From the NCBI GenBank assembly GCA_900316955.1, contig ONEX01000009.1, positions 36,697 through 100,696 of the forward strand: a stretch of DNA of 64,000 bases, written 5' to 3'. Under the pieces are notes generated by a model. That model was not told the origin of the DNA, did no database searches, and worked only from the letters and a program-made list of their open reading frames with translations. This document shows, piece by piece, positions 57,793-64,000 of the stretch. Each line of letters opens with the position of its first letter. Positions within the stretch are counted from its first letter, which is position 1. Both the position numbers and the translations under genes were made by a program. This DNA is from an uncultured Bacteroidales bacterium. Lineage in GTDB: Bacteria; Bacteroidota; Bacteroidia; Bacteroidales; UBA932.

Positions 57793-58830
57793 ATGGGAAT
57801 CACAAGACAGGATGCAGCTTTCGGGATTGCGGTCATCAACAGGTCCTCCAAGCTCCTCGCCGCTGCGGTGAAACTTGGCAAGGACAGCCTCATCAGGGAT
57901 GCCATCGATGAGGAAATCAACTACAGGATGCTGGCGCACTCAATCATGGAATACATCAAGGAGGATCAGGATCCGGTGCTGTTCGAGGAGCTGATGCACC
58001 TGGCAGACACGAAACCGATCTGGGAGTATCTTTCCCGTCGCCGTACCGGGACGCTGCCAGCGAAGGTCAAGGACGTGGCCGAAGTGACGGACGAACTGAT
58101 TGCCTACGGGAATGAAGCCTTCCACAAGGGTACGGATGAATTTGCCAACCTTGTCCCCTTCTTCGCGAATCCCCAGGCAAAGGAACTGTTTGACAGGGCC
58201 GTGAACGCGGGACTGCTCAAAAAGGACTACCAACCCGCCCCGGGTGTCGAGCGTTACCAGCTGAAGGTGATAGCCATCGCCATCAATGCCATCATGAAGT
58301 TCAGCTTCAGGGACAAATGGTGCCATTTCGTCGAGCAGTGGGGCGAGGAAATCAACAGGTGCATGGTTCCCCTCACGAAGGGCGCTGCCATCAACCAGAT
58401 TGTCCGCCTCTATCCCGAAGTTCCCCTGTGGGAGAAGATCATCCCCGAGAACGAGGGCAAGACGCTCCGGAACGATTACAGCGAGGAACAGGCCAAGAAA
58501 CTGTTCACCGGGCTTATGCGCAAGGGTTATCTGGGACATCACACTTCGCTGGAGAGTTTCCTGTCCATCCTCGGCATGGGGCAGGCACCGTTTACGCCGA
58601 TCAACTGGATCGACCGGGGATACAATTCCCTCATCTACTTCGCCAAGGAGGCATTCGGGACCCTGAACCCTGACATCCTCTTAAGGCTCTGCGACTGTTT
58701 CACATGCAACGGCAAGCAGATCAACCACAGCTCGCTCAAGTCGAGGAGCAGCTACGTTTATCGGAACAAGGACCAATGGGATTTCGTTCCGGTGATAGAC
58801 GGAATCATCGCAAAGGCAAGGAAAAAATAG
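57793..58830 (+). CDS. Element-borne protein of unknown function, 345 residues
   Basis: Not recognised. Mostly helical, no signal or membrane segment. A strong Shine-Dalgarno GGAGGGA (57779-57785) lies seven bases before the ATG. The N-terminal half includes LAHSIMEYIKEDQDPVLFEELM and a Lys/Arg-rich middle; the C-terminal third (PFTPINWIDRGYNSLIYFAKEAFG... LLRLCDCFTCNGKQINHSSLKS) has a pattern of Trp, Tyr-Phe and Cys-Phe-Asn-Gly-Lys like the C-terminal half of some Bacteroidetes accessory regulators (RteC-like), which is only a resemblance. It follows the integrase by 20 bases, so is likely co-transcribed. Confidence 0.5.
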   Translation: MGITRQDAAFGIAVINRSSKLLAAAVKLGKDSLIRDAIDEEINYRMLAHSIMEYIKEDQDPVLFEELMHLADTKPIWEYLSRRRTGTLPAKVKDVAEVTDELIAYGNEAFHKGTDEFANLVPFFANPQAKELFDRAVNAGLLKKDYQPAPGVERYQLKVIAIAINAIMKFSFRDKWCHFVEQWGEEINRCMVPLTKGAAINQIVRLYPEVPLWEKIIPENEGKTLRNDYSEEQAKKLFTGLMRKGYLGHHTSLESFLSILGMGQAPFTPINWIDRGYNSLIYFAKEAFGTLNPDILLRLCDCFTCNGKQINHSSLKSRSSYVYRNKDQWDFVPVIDGIIAKARKK

Positions 58831-58878
58831 AGTATATCGTACTACGGCAATACTTTAGATTAGACTATTGTATAGCCT

Positions 58879-58944
58879 ATGAAACAATTAATTATAAAAA
58901 CAGAAATGGAAAACAAAGACTTTTTCATCTCTCTTTTTGTGTAG
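58879..58944 (+). CDS. Possible small open frame (21 residues)
   Basis: Reads MKQLIIKTEMENKDFFISLF and ends V, stop TAG, in the 190-base gap between the two cargo genes. No clear ribosome site or homology, so it may be chance or the remains of a longer gene. Confidence 0.2.
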   Translation: MKQLIIKTEMENKDFFISLFV

Positions 58945-59020
58945 TACAAATTCTCATGATAAAAGAGATGCCTGCATTGGCGATGAGGGTTTGCTCTCTC
59001 TTTGGAGGGAAGCCCTGACG

Positions 59021-59677
59021 ATGTACAAGAAGGCCGTAGTTGAGCTTGGCTTCACTTACGACCGATTCCGTGAAGACTTCATCAATTCACACACATTCCA
59101 CGATGCAGCCGATGCTGACAGCCGGAACGACCATCAGGTCAATCTGGGTCGCATCGGCTCTCTTCTTTCAACCCGGGACGATCTTGTCCGGAGATACTGC
59201 GACACACCACTTGATTCTGAGGCATTCCTTTCCTGCATGAAGGAGTTCATGTTTGAGAATCCCAGGACGAAGCCCCGTCTGATCAACCTTGAGTGTTATC
59301 TCTCGGACAGGACCCTTCAGGTCGTCACGGACGCGGCGAACGACATTCCTCTGTTCAAGAGAGTCGTTTCCCGGTCTGACATGGACTGCCTGTTCAACAG
59401 ATGCGTCCAGACCAATGGCGAGCCCTTGGTGGCCAACAGCAACGAGGTGCTGGCCTACTTCTTCAGCCGTCTCAACTACCACGGTCTCATCTCAAATAAA
59501 TACCAGACGGTCCTCGGCGAAGCTAGGCTCGTGATGCGATCCACCGGGACCAAGGCTCTTTCCCAGACGGACATTTCCTCTGCACTCCGGAATTTCGAAT
59601 CCTCCGACAAGCCGATAACCTCAAGAGTGGAAAGATGGGTGGTCCTCATCAAGTCCACGACTTTCGACCCATCATAG
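59021..59677 (+). CDS. Element-borne protein of unknown function, 218 residues
   Basis: Not recognised. From the ATG at 59021, with the same Shine-Dalgarno GGAGGGA (59004-59010) as the previous gene; a TTG-started frame opens upstream (58937) but has no such site. The C-terminal third (NEVLAYFFSRLNYHGLISNKY... LSQTDISSALRNF) resembles the C-terminal third of the 57793 protein in pattern (NxLxYF, hydrophobic helix, then Ser/Leu end). Both could be paralogous accessory proteins of the element, perhaps regulators of its transfer. Alternatively the pair could be cargo with an antiviral or competition role, which nothing here shows. Confidence 0.5.
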   Translation: MYKKAVVELGFTYDRFREDFINSHTFHDAADADSRNDHQVNLGRIGSLLSTRDDLVRRYCDTPLDSEAFLSCMKEFMFENPRTKPRLINLECYLSDRTLQVVTDAANDIPLFKRVVSRSDMDCLFNRCVQTNGEPLVANSNEVLAYFFSRLNYHGLISNKYQTVLGEARLVMRSTGTKALSQTDISSALRNFESSDKPITSRVERWVVLIKSTTFDPS

Positions 59678-59684
59678 CACTTAC

Positions 59685-59718
59685 TTGACAGCGGACTTGA
59701 CAGAGAGTCCGCTGTCAA
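59685..59718. repeat. Perfect 13-base inverted repeat downstream of the cargo genes
   Basis: TTGACAGCGGACT (59685-59697) and AGTCCGCTGTCAA (59706-59718) pair exactly around TGACAGAG. No T-tract follows immediately. It could be a terminator for the cargo genes or a protein-binding site next to the promoter of the HTH genes. Confidence 0.7.
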
Positions 59719-59727
59719 TCGTAAACG

Positions 59728-59758
59728 TTTGATAGTCAATTAGTACGATATACATTTG
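59728..59758 (+). promoter_or_regulatory. Promoter of the excisionase-like/repA/primase operon
   Basis: TTTG (59728-59731), 19 bases, TACATTTG (59751-59758), full consensus. The spacer contains TGATAGTCAATTAG, nearly identical to a sequence at 56124-56137 after mnmE. Confidence 0.8.
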
Positions 59759-59787
59759 CCCTCCGAAAGCATAAGCCTCCGGAGGGC
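59758..59787. promoter_or_regulatory. Hairpin or operator over the predicted transcription start
   Basis: GCCCTCCG (59758-59765) and CGGAGGGC (59780-59787) are an exact inverted repeat; CCTCCGGAGG (59777-59786) is a smaller palindrome inside the right arm, so two folds compete. The left arm overlaps the end of the -7 box. TTTCTT follows, so it could also stop transcripts coming from upstream. It is a plausible target of one of the HTH proteins just downstream. Confidence 0.55.
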
Positions 59788-59819
59788 TTTCTTATCGTAA
59801 CACTTAAAGGTAATTGATT

Positions 59820-60296
59820 ATGGAATTCAGTGCAAAAGAGATTTTGTGTCTCATTGAACGGGCCAGCGTCATTCCGGATATCCTGCGGCAAAAGGAGGAG
59901 ATAGAGGATCTGCTTGTCAAGTTCGAGGACCTTGAGGAATACCTCAAACGGTTCCACTCCCTTGACGAGCTGCTATCCCATATGCGGGATCTGGAGGACA
60001 AGGTCTACATGCTCAAGACTTATTTGACGACGGAGGAAGCCGGTAAATATCTTGCGATCAGCAAATATACGCTCCGAGAAGCCGTAAAGCAGAGGGCGTT
60101 GCCCTTCTATACCCCACCTGGCAAGGGATACTACTTTCTGAAAGATGACCTGGACGCCTGGATGGAATCATACCGCATTGATTGTGTCCATGATGTCGGC
60201 AAAGAAGAAGTAGAGAGTCAAGTGGATGACATCGAGGACGATGGAATGGACATACAGGCCCAGTTCGAGGCCCTTAAGAAAAGGAGGGGGATATGA
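59820..60296 (+). CDS. Excisionase-family helix-turn-helix protein
   Basis: 158 residues from the ATG at 59820. The N-terminal part is a coiled coil (Glu/Leu-rich, about 20-65). Residues about 70-120 form the MerR-like HTH_17 excisionase fold: LTTEEAGKYLAISKYTLREAVKQRALPFYTPPGKGYYFLKDDLDAWMES. These proteins bend DNA at att sites or control element genes. A TTG two codons upstream is also open. It overlaps the next gene by four bases. Confidence 0.75.
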   Translation: MEFSAKEILCLIERASVIPDILRQKEEIEDLLVKFEDLEEYLKRFHSLDELLSHMRDLEDKVYMLKTYLTTEEAGKYLAISKYTLREAVKQRALPFYTPPGKGYYFLKDDLDAWMESYRIDCVHDVGKEEVESQVDDIEDDGMDIQAQFEALKKRRGI

Positions 60297-60613
60297 AGAA
60301 CAAGGTTGATAGAAGGGACCTGTCGGAACTTAGGAACGAGGTTGACCTCCTTTCCCTCCGATTGGATGAACTGGACAAGTGCGATCCGGGAACCATCGGC
60401 CAGATGCAGTCGCGGATCAGCAGGATTGAGGAGATGCTCGGCGAGACCAAACGCGTCCTCACGGCGGCAGAGACGGCCGCTTTCCTAGGCGTTTCGAAGG
60501 AAAGGGTATACAAACTCGCCAGAATAGGCGGTCTCCCCCACTTCCGTACGAACAGGAAGCTGTTCTTCGAACGCAACAAGCTGACCGAGTGGATTTTGAA
60601 CCGGATTAAATGA
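60293..60613 (+). CDS. Second excisionase-family helix-turn-helix protein
   Basis: 106 residues. The N-terminal coiled coil (LRNEVDLLSLRLDELDK) is followed by an HTH_17 domain: LTAAETAAFLGVSKERVYKLARIGGLPHFRTNRKLFFERNKLTEWIL. It starts in the ATGA overlap of the previous gene, preceded by a purine-rich GGAGGGGG, and is seven bases from the repA-like gene. The two HTH proteins share domain order, so they probably arose by duplication. Confidence 0.75.
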   Translation: MKNKVDRRDLSELRNEVDLLSLRLDELDKCDPGTIGQMQSRISRIEEMLGETKRVLTAAETAAFLGVSKERVYKLARIGGLPHFRTNRKLFFERNKLTEWILNRIK

Positions 60614-60620
60614 TGACGCC

Positions 60621-61685
60621 ATGGACTCAAGAATAACACCGGAGAACTTTCACCTCGTGTGGGCTTCCATCCTCATCAGGGCGACCGACAAGTATACGAC
60701 GCCCCCGGAGGTAATACATGTGGGGAATTCCACCATCAGCACGCTCGGCAATTTCAGCGCATCAACCGGCAAGGGCAAGTCCAAGAAGACATTCAACGTC
60801 TGCGCCATCGTTGCATCTGCCATCACGGGAAGGAAGATACTCAATTATGAGGCGCATTTCCCTGAAGGCAAGAGGAGAATCCTATACTTCGATACGGAGC
60901 AGAGCTCCTACCACTGCCACAAGGTACTGGAGAGGATCAACCGTCTGGCCGGGTATCCGGCCGAGGAGGACCTGAGTCTGATTGAGTTTGTCATGCTCAG
61001 GGAATACAATCCCATCGACCGGCGTCAGATCATTGAACTGGCGCTTGCAGAAAGGCCTGATGTCGGGCTGGTCATCATAGACGGATTGCGCGATCTTCTC
61101 TTTGATATCAATTCTTCAGTTGAGGCAGCGGAAGTGATTGGTTTACTGATGAGATGGACCAGTCAGTACAACCTCCATATCCATACCGTCCTGCACCTTA
61201 ACAAGGCCGATGACAATGTGCGTGGCCATATCGGGACCGAACTCAATCACAAGGCCGAGACTATCCTTCAGATAACCCGGAACGAGAATGACGGGAAGGT
61301 CAGCGAGGTCCATGCCGCCCTCATCCGTGACCGTGATTTTCCGCCGTTCGCCTTCCAGATCAACGACGAGGGACTGCCGGAGGTGATAGAGGGTTTCGAC
61401 TTCAAGCCGAAGAACAGGAAATCGGTCTTCGACTACGAGGTGATGGCAGAGGAAGTGCACAGGGTTGCACTGGATGAGGCCTTCAAAGATATCACGTCTC
61501 CTATCCTATATACCCCTCTTCTCAAACGTCTCGGAATCGGTTACGCCAGCATCGGGTTCGCAAGGGCACGCAATGTCATGGTTAACCTGCTGAAGTTCCT
61601 CGTAAGGAATGGAATCGTGGTGAAGGAAGGGAAAGGATATGTCTATAATAGGGATTTCCACTATGATCCTGTTCCTGCAAGATGA
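60621..61685 (+). CDS. RepA-like AAA/RecA-fold ATPase of a mobile element
   Basis: 354 residues. The Walker A-like region is ASTGKGKSKKTFN (about residues 48-60), a variant with Gly-Lys-Ser-Lys; Walker B is VGLVIIDGLRDLL (near 150), and LHLNKADDNVRGHIGTELNHKAETIL is a RepA/DnaB-type loop. It resembles the hexameric helicase/primase-associated ATPases of mobilisable Bacteroides elements, needed for rolling replication after excision. The C-terminal 100 residues look like a winged helix. Confidence 0.75.
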   Translation: MDSRITPENFHLVWASILIRATDKYTTPPEVIHVGNSTISTLGNFSASTGKGKSKKTFNVCAIVASAITGRKILNYEAHFPEGKRRILYFDTEQSSYHCHKVLERINRLAGYPAEEDLSLIEFVMLREYNPIDRRQIIELALAERPDVGLVIIDGLRDLLFDINSSVEAAEVIGLLMRWTSQYNLHIHTVLHLNKADDNVRGHIGTELNHKAETILQITRNENDGKVSEVHAALIRDRDFPPFAFQINDEGLPEVIEGFDFKPKNRKSVFDYEVMAEEVHRVALDEAFKDITSPILYTPLLKRLGIGYASIGFARARNVMVNLLKFLVRNGIVVKEGKGYVYNRDFHYDPVPAR

Positions 61686-61840
61686 ACTTGTCCTGTTTAC
61701 AAAGGTGGGCATAAGGGCGGGACTGGCTAAACAACACCCTAAATGAAAGTCGTCCACCGGTCCTGTCCTTTACCGCACGTATTAGAGATTAAACAATTAA
61801 ACTATCACTTTAGATATTATAATTTAATTAATTGTATGTT

Positions 61841-62752
61841 ATGAAGATTGAAGATATAAAGAAAATACCGATAGTCGAGCTTCTCTCTAACCTTGGGTTC
61901 GAACCTGCATATCGTACTGGAGGGGGTAAGCAGTGCGTTTATCATTCCCTTTTCAATACCGACCTCACTCCTTCTTTCTCCGTGTCTGTTCCTAAGAACG
62001 TATGGTTTGATTTCAGTTCCAATATTGGGGGAAATATCATCGATTTGGCAATGGCCATTAAAGGATGCTCCTTCAGCTCCGCTGTATACTGGCTTGAAGA
62101 GCAGTACAGGTCTTTCGGAGGCGTTTCACGTTTGGAGTTCAGCATCATGGGAACTTATGACGAGACTATAGAGAATACCCTCTGCAAGGTTTCTACCGTC
62201 CCGTTGGAAAGACCCGCCTTGAAGAAGTATCTCTCATCCAGGGGAATCCTTCCTGAGGTTTCGGAGATGTACTGCCGCGAGGCTCATTACTGGATCCGTG
62301 GCAGGCAGTATTATGGTGTATGTTTCATGAATGTGCTGGGTGGAATGGAGATTAGGAGTCAATACTTCAAGGGGTGCCATGGCACCAAAGCCCCAAGCAT
62401 CATTCCAGTTGAGAAGACCGGCAAGACGGAAAGTTGCTGTCTCTTCGAGGGATTCATGGATTTCCTCTCCTACAAAACTATGGAAGTAATGGGAGACAGA
62501 AAAATCCCGCAGGAACACCCCTGTGACTGTGTCGTCTTGAATTCGACCAGTATGGTCAAGAAAACACTTCCCTTTATTAAGGTCTATCCCCGCGTATTCT
62601 GCTACCTTGACAATGACGATTCTGGCAGGAACGCTTTTGAGATGATCAAGGGAGAACTCGTAGACAAAGCCATATCCTGTTCTGATCGCTTCTTGCCTTG
62701 CGGTGATGTAAATGATTATTTGATGAGGAAGGAATTTGGATTGGACTTTTAG
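61841..62752 (+). CDS. CHC2 zinc-finger / TOPRIM primase
   Basis: 303 residues from the ATG at 61841. The N-terminal domain is CHC2-like: CVYHSLFNTDLTPSFSV, then WFDFSSNIGGNIIDLAM. TOPRIM motifs follow: CCLFEGFMDFLSY (acidic motif near 205) and FCYLDNDDSGRNAFE (near 255) with the DxD. It would prime second-strand DNA synthesis during element transfer or replication. It is the last gene of the + strand block and ends just before a strong terminator. Confidence 0.85.
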   Translation: MKIEDIKKIPIVELLSNLGFEPAYRTGGGKQCVYHSLFNTDLTPSFSVSVPKNVWFDFSSNIGGNIIDLAMAIKGCSFSSAVYWLEEQYRSFGGVSRLEFSIMGTYDETIENTLCKVSTVPLERPALKKYLSSRGILPEVSEMYCREAHYWIRGRQYYGVCFMNVLGGMEIRSQYFKGCHGTKAPSIIPVEKTGKTESCCLFEGFMDFLSYKTMEVMGDRKIPQEHPCDCVVLNSTSMVKKTLPFIKVYPRVFCYLDNDDSGRNAFEMIKGELVDKAISCSDRFLPCGDVNDYLMRKEFGLDF

Positions 62753-62766
62753 GTTAAATTCAAAAA

Positions 62767-62805
62767 AAGAATGCAGGTGGTCACATCAGGACTGCCTGCA
62801 TTCTT
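62767..62805. terminator. Bidirectional terminator
   Basis: AAGAATGCAGG (62767-62777) pairs perfectly with CCTGCATTCTT (62795-62805). An A-tract precedes it and a T-rich stretch follows, between the converging primase and protease genes. Confidence 0.85.
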
Positions 62806-62857
62806 AATTGATACATCCGTCAATATGGATTATCCAAAGACACCTATAAATGTGAAT

Positions 62858-63751
62858 TTACAGGTTCTCCTTCAAGAATAACATAGACTTGCTTAAGTCA
62901 ATAATGACTGTAAAATGCTGCCATATTTCATTTCCTAGGACAGCAATATACTCATCACTTGCCATCGCGCCTGAATGGTCTGTGCTATATCGGGCTTTAC
63001 CTTGGAAGAGCAGGAGATTGCCCGTCGTAACTTTATCGATACCAAACTCGTAACCAGCTGATTCTCCGCCGACACCGCCATGCTCATGGTGAAAATAAAC
63101 TTTGTCCTGAATCTTGTCCAATTCATATTTGGCAGCGGCCTTGCTGGTAAAATGGAGGCCCTGGCCTGAGCCAATATCCAGCAACGCTTTACCGGAAATA
63201 ACCTTACCCGGAGTAACTGTAACCTCAATGGCAAATAGGATTCGCCCCGGATGATTCATGTCAGTCTCTATCGGAATGCGTGTAAAGCCTTCTGCCGGGT
63301 CTGTCGTAAGCTTATCCGACAGTGTTAATTTACTATTTTTGTAGTCGATAGTAATCACTTTCCCCTTCAAGTCTTTAAGGCCGAAGATTCCATCGGCCTT
63401 ATCACCAAGAATGACACGCAAATCAATGATAGGAACCATCATGGGAGAGTATTCCTTTCCATTCATCGAAATATTAACTCCGGAGAATATAAGCGTTGTT
63501 TTCTTAGCCTCATTTCCTGCTCCTCGCACCATGGCGTTTCCCATCTGTGCATACTTGATTCCACTTTCAGAAAGCCATGTGCTATCCAAATACACATCGG
63601 CGGAACCCGTATCGAAAACCAGCCGTGCGGGCTTCCCGTTCACCTCCGCATTCAGATAGATGTGATTGGAAATAAACTCAAAATTGTGTTCCTGAGCGTG
63701 GAGGAGAGCACCCAGAAGCAGAATAAAGAAAGTTGAGAATAAGTGTTTCAT
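62858..63751 (-). CDS. Secreted retropepsin-like aspartyl protease family protein
   Basis: 297 residues from the ATG at 63751. A signal peptide (MKHLFSTFFILLLGALLHAQ) leads to LVFDTGSADVYLD, the DTGS aspartic-protease motif, and a second half with ALLDIGSGQGLHF and later VLGNEIWQHFTVIIDLSKSMLFL. In pepsin-type proteins both halves supply an Asp; here the second is DIGS, keeping the Asp. Bacterial clan AA proteins of this type are often uncharacterised. GC is low, so it may be part of the element or a separate acquisition. A 12-base palindrome CAGCATATGCTG (63754-63765) sits just upstream of the start. Confidence 0.7.
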   Translation of the reverse strand: MKHLFSTFFILLLGALLHAQEHNFEFISNHIYLNAEVNGKPARLVFDTGSADVYLDSTWLSESGIKYAQMGNAMVRGAGNEAKKTTLIFSGVNISMNGKEYSPMMVPIIDLRVILGDKADGIFGLKDLKGKVITIDYKNSKLTLSDKLTTDPAEGFTRIPIETDMNHPGRILFAIEVTVTPGKVISGKALLDIGSGQGLHFTSKAAAKYELDKIQDKVYFHHEHGGVGGESAGYEFGIDKVTTGNLLLFQGKARYSTDHSGAMASDEYIAVLGNEIWQHFTVIIDLSKSMLFLKENL

Positions 63752-63830
63752 ATCAGCATATGCTGGCAAATCCCGATTTATCTAACCCTTAAAGGTGATC
63801 ATTACTCCATACAACTAAAACCGCAAAAAA

Positions 63831-63862
63831 TTTGGTTTATATTGTAAATTTGTTTATATTTG
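63831..63862 (+). promoter_or_regulatory. Promoter of the partial gene at the right edge
   Basis: TTTG (63831-63834), 20 bases, TATATTTG (63855-63862). Transcripts would start near 63868. Confidence 0.8.
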
Positions 63863-63866
63863 CAAC

Positions 63867-63923
63867 ATGGAAGGGGAAGACTGCGCAGCTTCGTCCATCC
63901 TCAAAAAATGGTTAAACAATTGA
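63867..63923 (+). CDS. Possible leader peptide frame (18 residues)
   Basis: ATG at 63867 reads MEGEDCAASSILKKWLNN then TGA, four bases before the next ATG. It starts almost at the predicted transcript start. It may be a leader frame or may be chance. Confidence 0.25.
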   Translation: MEGEDCAASSILKKWLNN

Positions 63924-63927
63924 TACA

Positions 63928-64000
63928 ATGGAACAAAACAAAGAAATGACAGCTCAGGAAAGCCTGGCGCTCATCACTGAAACAATGAACAACAACCGCA
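63928..64000 (+). CDS. Start of a gene cut by the window edge
   Basis: Only 24 codons are in the window: MEQNKEMTAQESLALITETM, then NNNR. The beginning resembles that of small Bacteroidales membrane proteins encoded next to transcriptional regulators, but too little is visible to name it. It has a consensus promoter at 63831. Confidence 0.6.
   Translation, partial: MEQNKEMTAQESLALITETMNNNR

Larger units (their letters stand above)
56499..62805. mobile_element. Integrated mobilisable-type element (integrase to primase)
   Basis: A contiguous + strand block with lower GC than the surrounding chromosome: tyrosine recombinase, two unrecognised genes, two excisionase-like HTH proteins, a RepA-like ATPase and a CHC2/TOPRIM primase, in the order seen in NBU-like Bacteroidales elements. 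It lies directly after mnmE. I see no relaxase or coupling protein and cannot place both att sites; the right end may lie beyond the window or near the terminator at 62767. The boundaries given are those of the gene block, not of the element itself. Confidence 0.75.

Noticed and set aside
57793-59677. Toxin-antitoxin or restriction system
   Set aside because: No nuclease, methylase, RelE/VapC or kinase motif is visible in either protein.
56124-59743. TGATARTCAATTAG at both places as the true att pair of a 3.6 kb element
   Set aside because: One copy falls in the spacer of a consensus promoter that drives the rest of the element, so calling it an att site is not justified without junction data. 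Kept only as a question in the findings.

Overview
This 64 kb window looks like the chromosome of a high-GC member of the Bacteroidales, probably an uncultured gut-type lineage; the species cannot be named. Evidence for the order: promoters of the Bacteroidetes form (TTTG, about 19-20 bases, then TAnnTTTG) in front of many genes, a TamL-type lipoprotein BamA homologue, a PPi-type phosphofructokinase, an LptD-like protein beside an amidase, a three-domain-type IspG, a Rho with a long charged N-terminal insert, and a Bacteroidales-style integrated element near the right end. There is no rRNA, tRNA or CRISPR array that I can see.

Layout. 41-8137 (+): valS, a thioesterase, tatA-tatC, an ABC-F ATPase, a head-GIN (DUF2807) secreted protein and an M19 dipeptidase, closed by two terminators. 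8216-10632 (-): cinA, a degenerate PyrD-like protein and a small XRE regulator with its own palindromic operator. 10684-11118 is AT-rich and non-coding. 11119-13521 (+): queA and an acyltransferase. 13614-16924 (-): rlmD, a Na/Ca exchanger and mscS. 17123-19562 (+): a double-GNAT-like protein and rarA. 19550-21658 (-): tamL, divergent from a SpoU methyltransferase (+). 22437-28373 (-): an operon psuK-psuG-NUDIX-BASS transporter, followed by a PPi-type phosphofructokinase and a GH13 enzyme. 28374-29827 holds two copies of a 140-base structured repeat bracketing a low-GC orphan secreted gene. 29828-40064 (+): ligA, yihY, the Rel/Spo stringent-response enzyme, a lipoprotein, an outer-membrane protein, ispG and an esterase. 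40068-43928 (-): rsfS-ftsH-cdsA-psd. Then birA (+), rpe, pepD, dnaA and an N-acetylmuramoyl-L-alanine amidase (-), and lptD, rho and mnmE (+).

56119 to at least 62752 is an integrated element of lower GC: a tyrosine recombinase with its own promoter and a cluster of TGTCACA motifs, two unrecognised cargo genes with strong ribosome sites, two excisionase-like HTH proteins, a RepA-like ATPase and a CHC2/TOPRIM primase. No relaxase is visible. To its right are an orphan retropepsin-like protein and the start of another gene.

The main curiosities are: (a) the two 140-base hairpin repeats around an orphan gene; (b) dispersed intergenic palindromic repeats that have entered genes, supplying the mnmE start codon, the ligA tail and part of a strongly shortened ispG insert; (c) the pseudouridine operon carrying a NUDIX enzyme and a BASS transporter; (d) promoters placed so close to start codons that leaderless transcripts are predicted; (e) the uncharacterised gene pair and control region of the mobile element.
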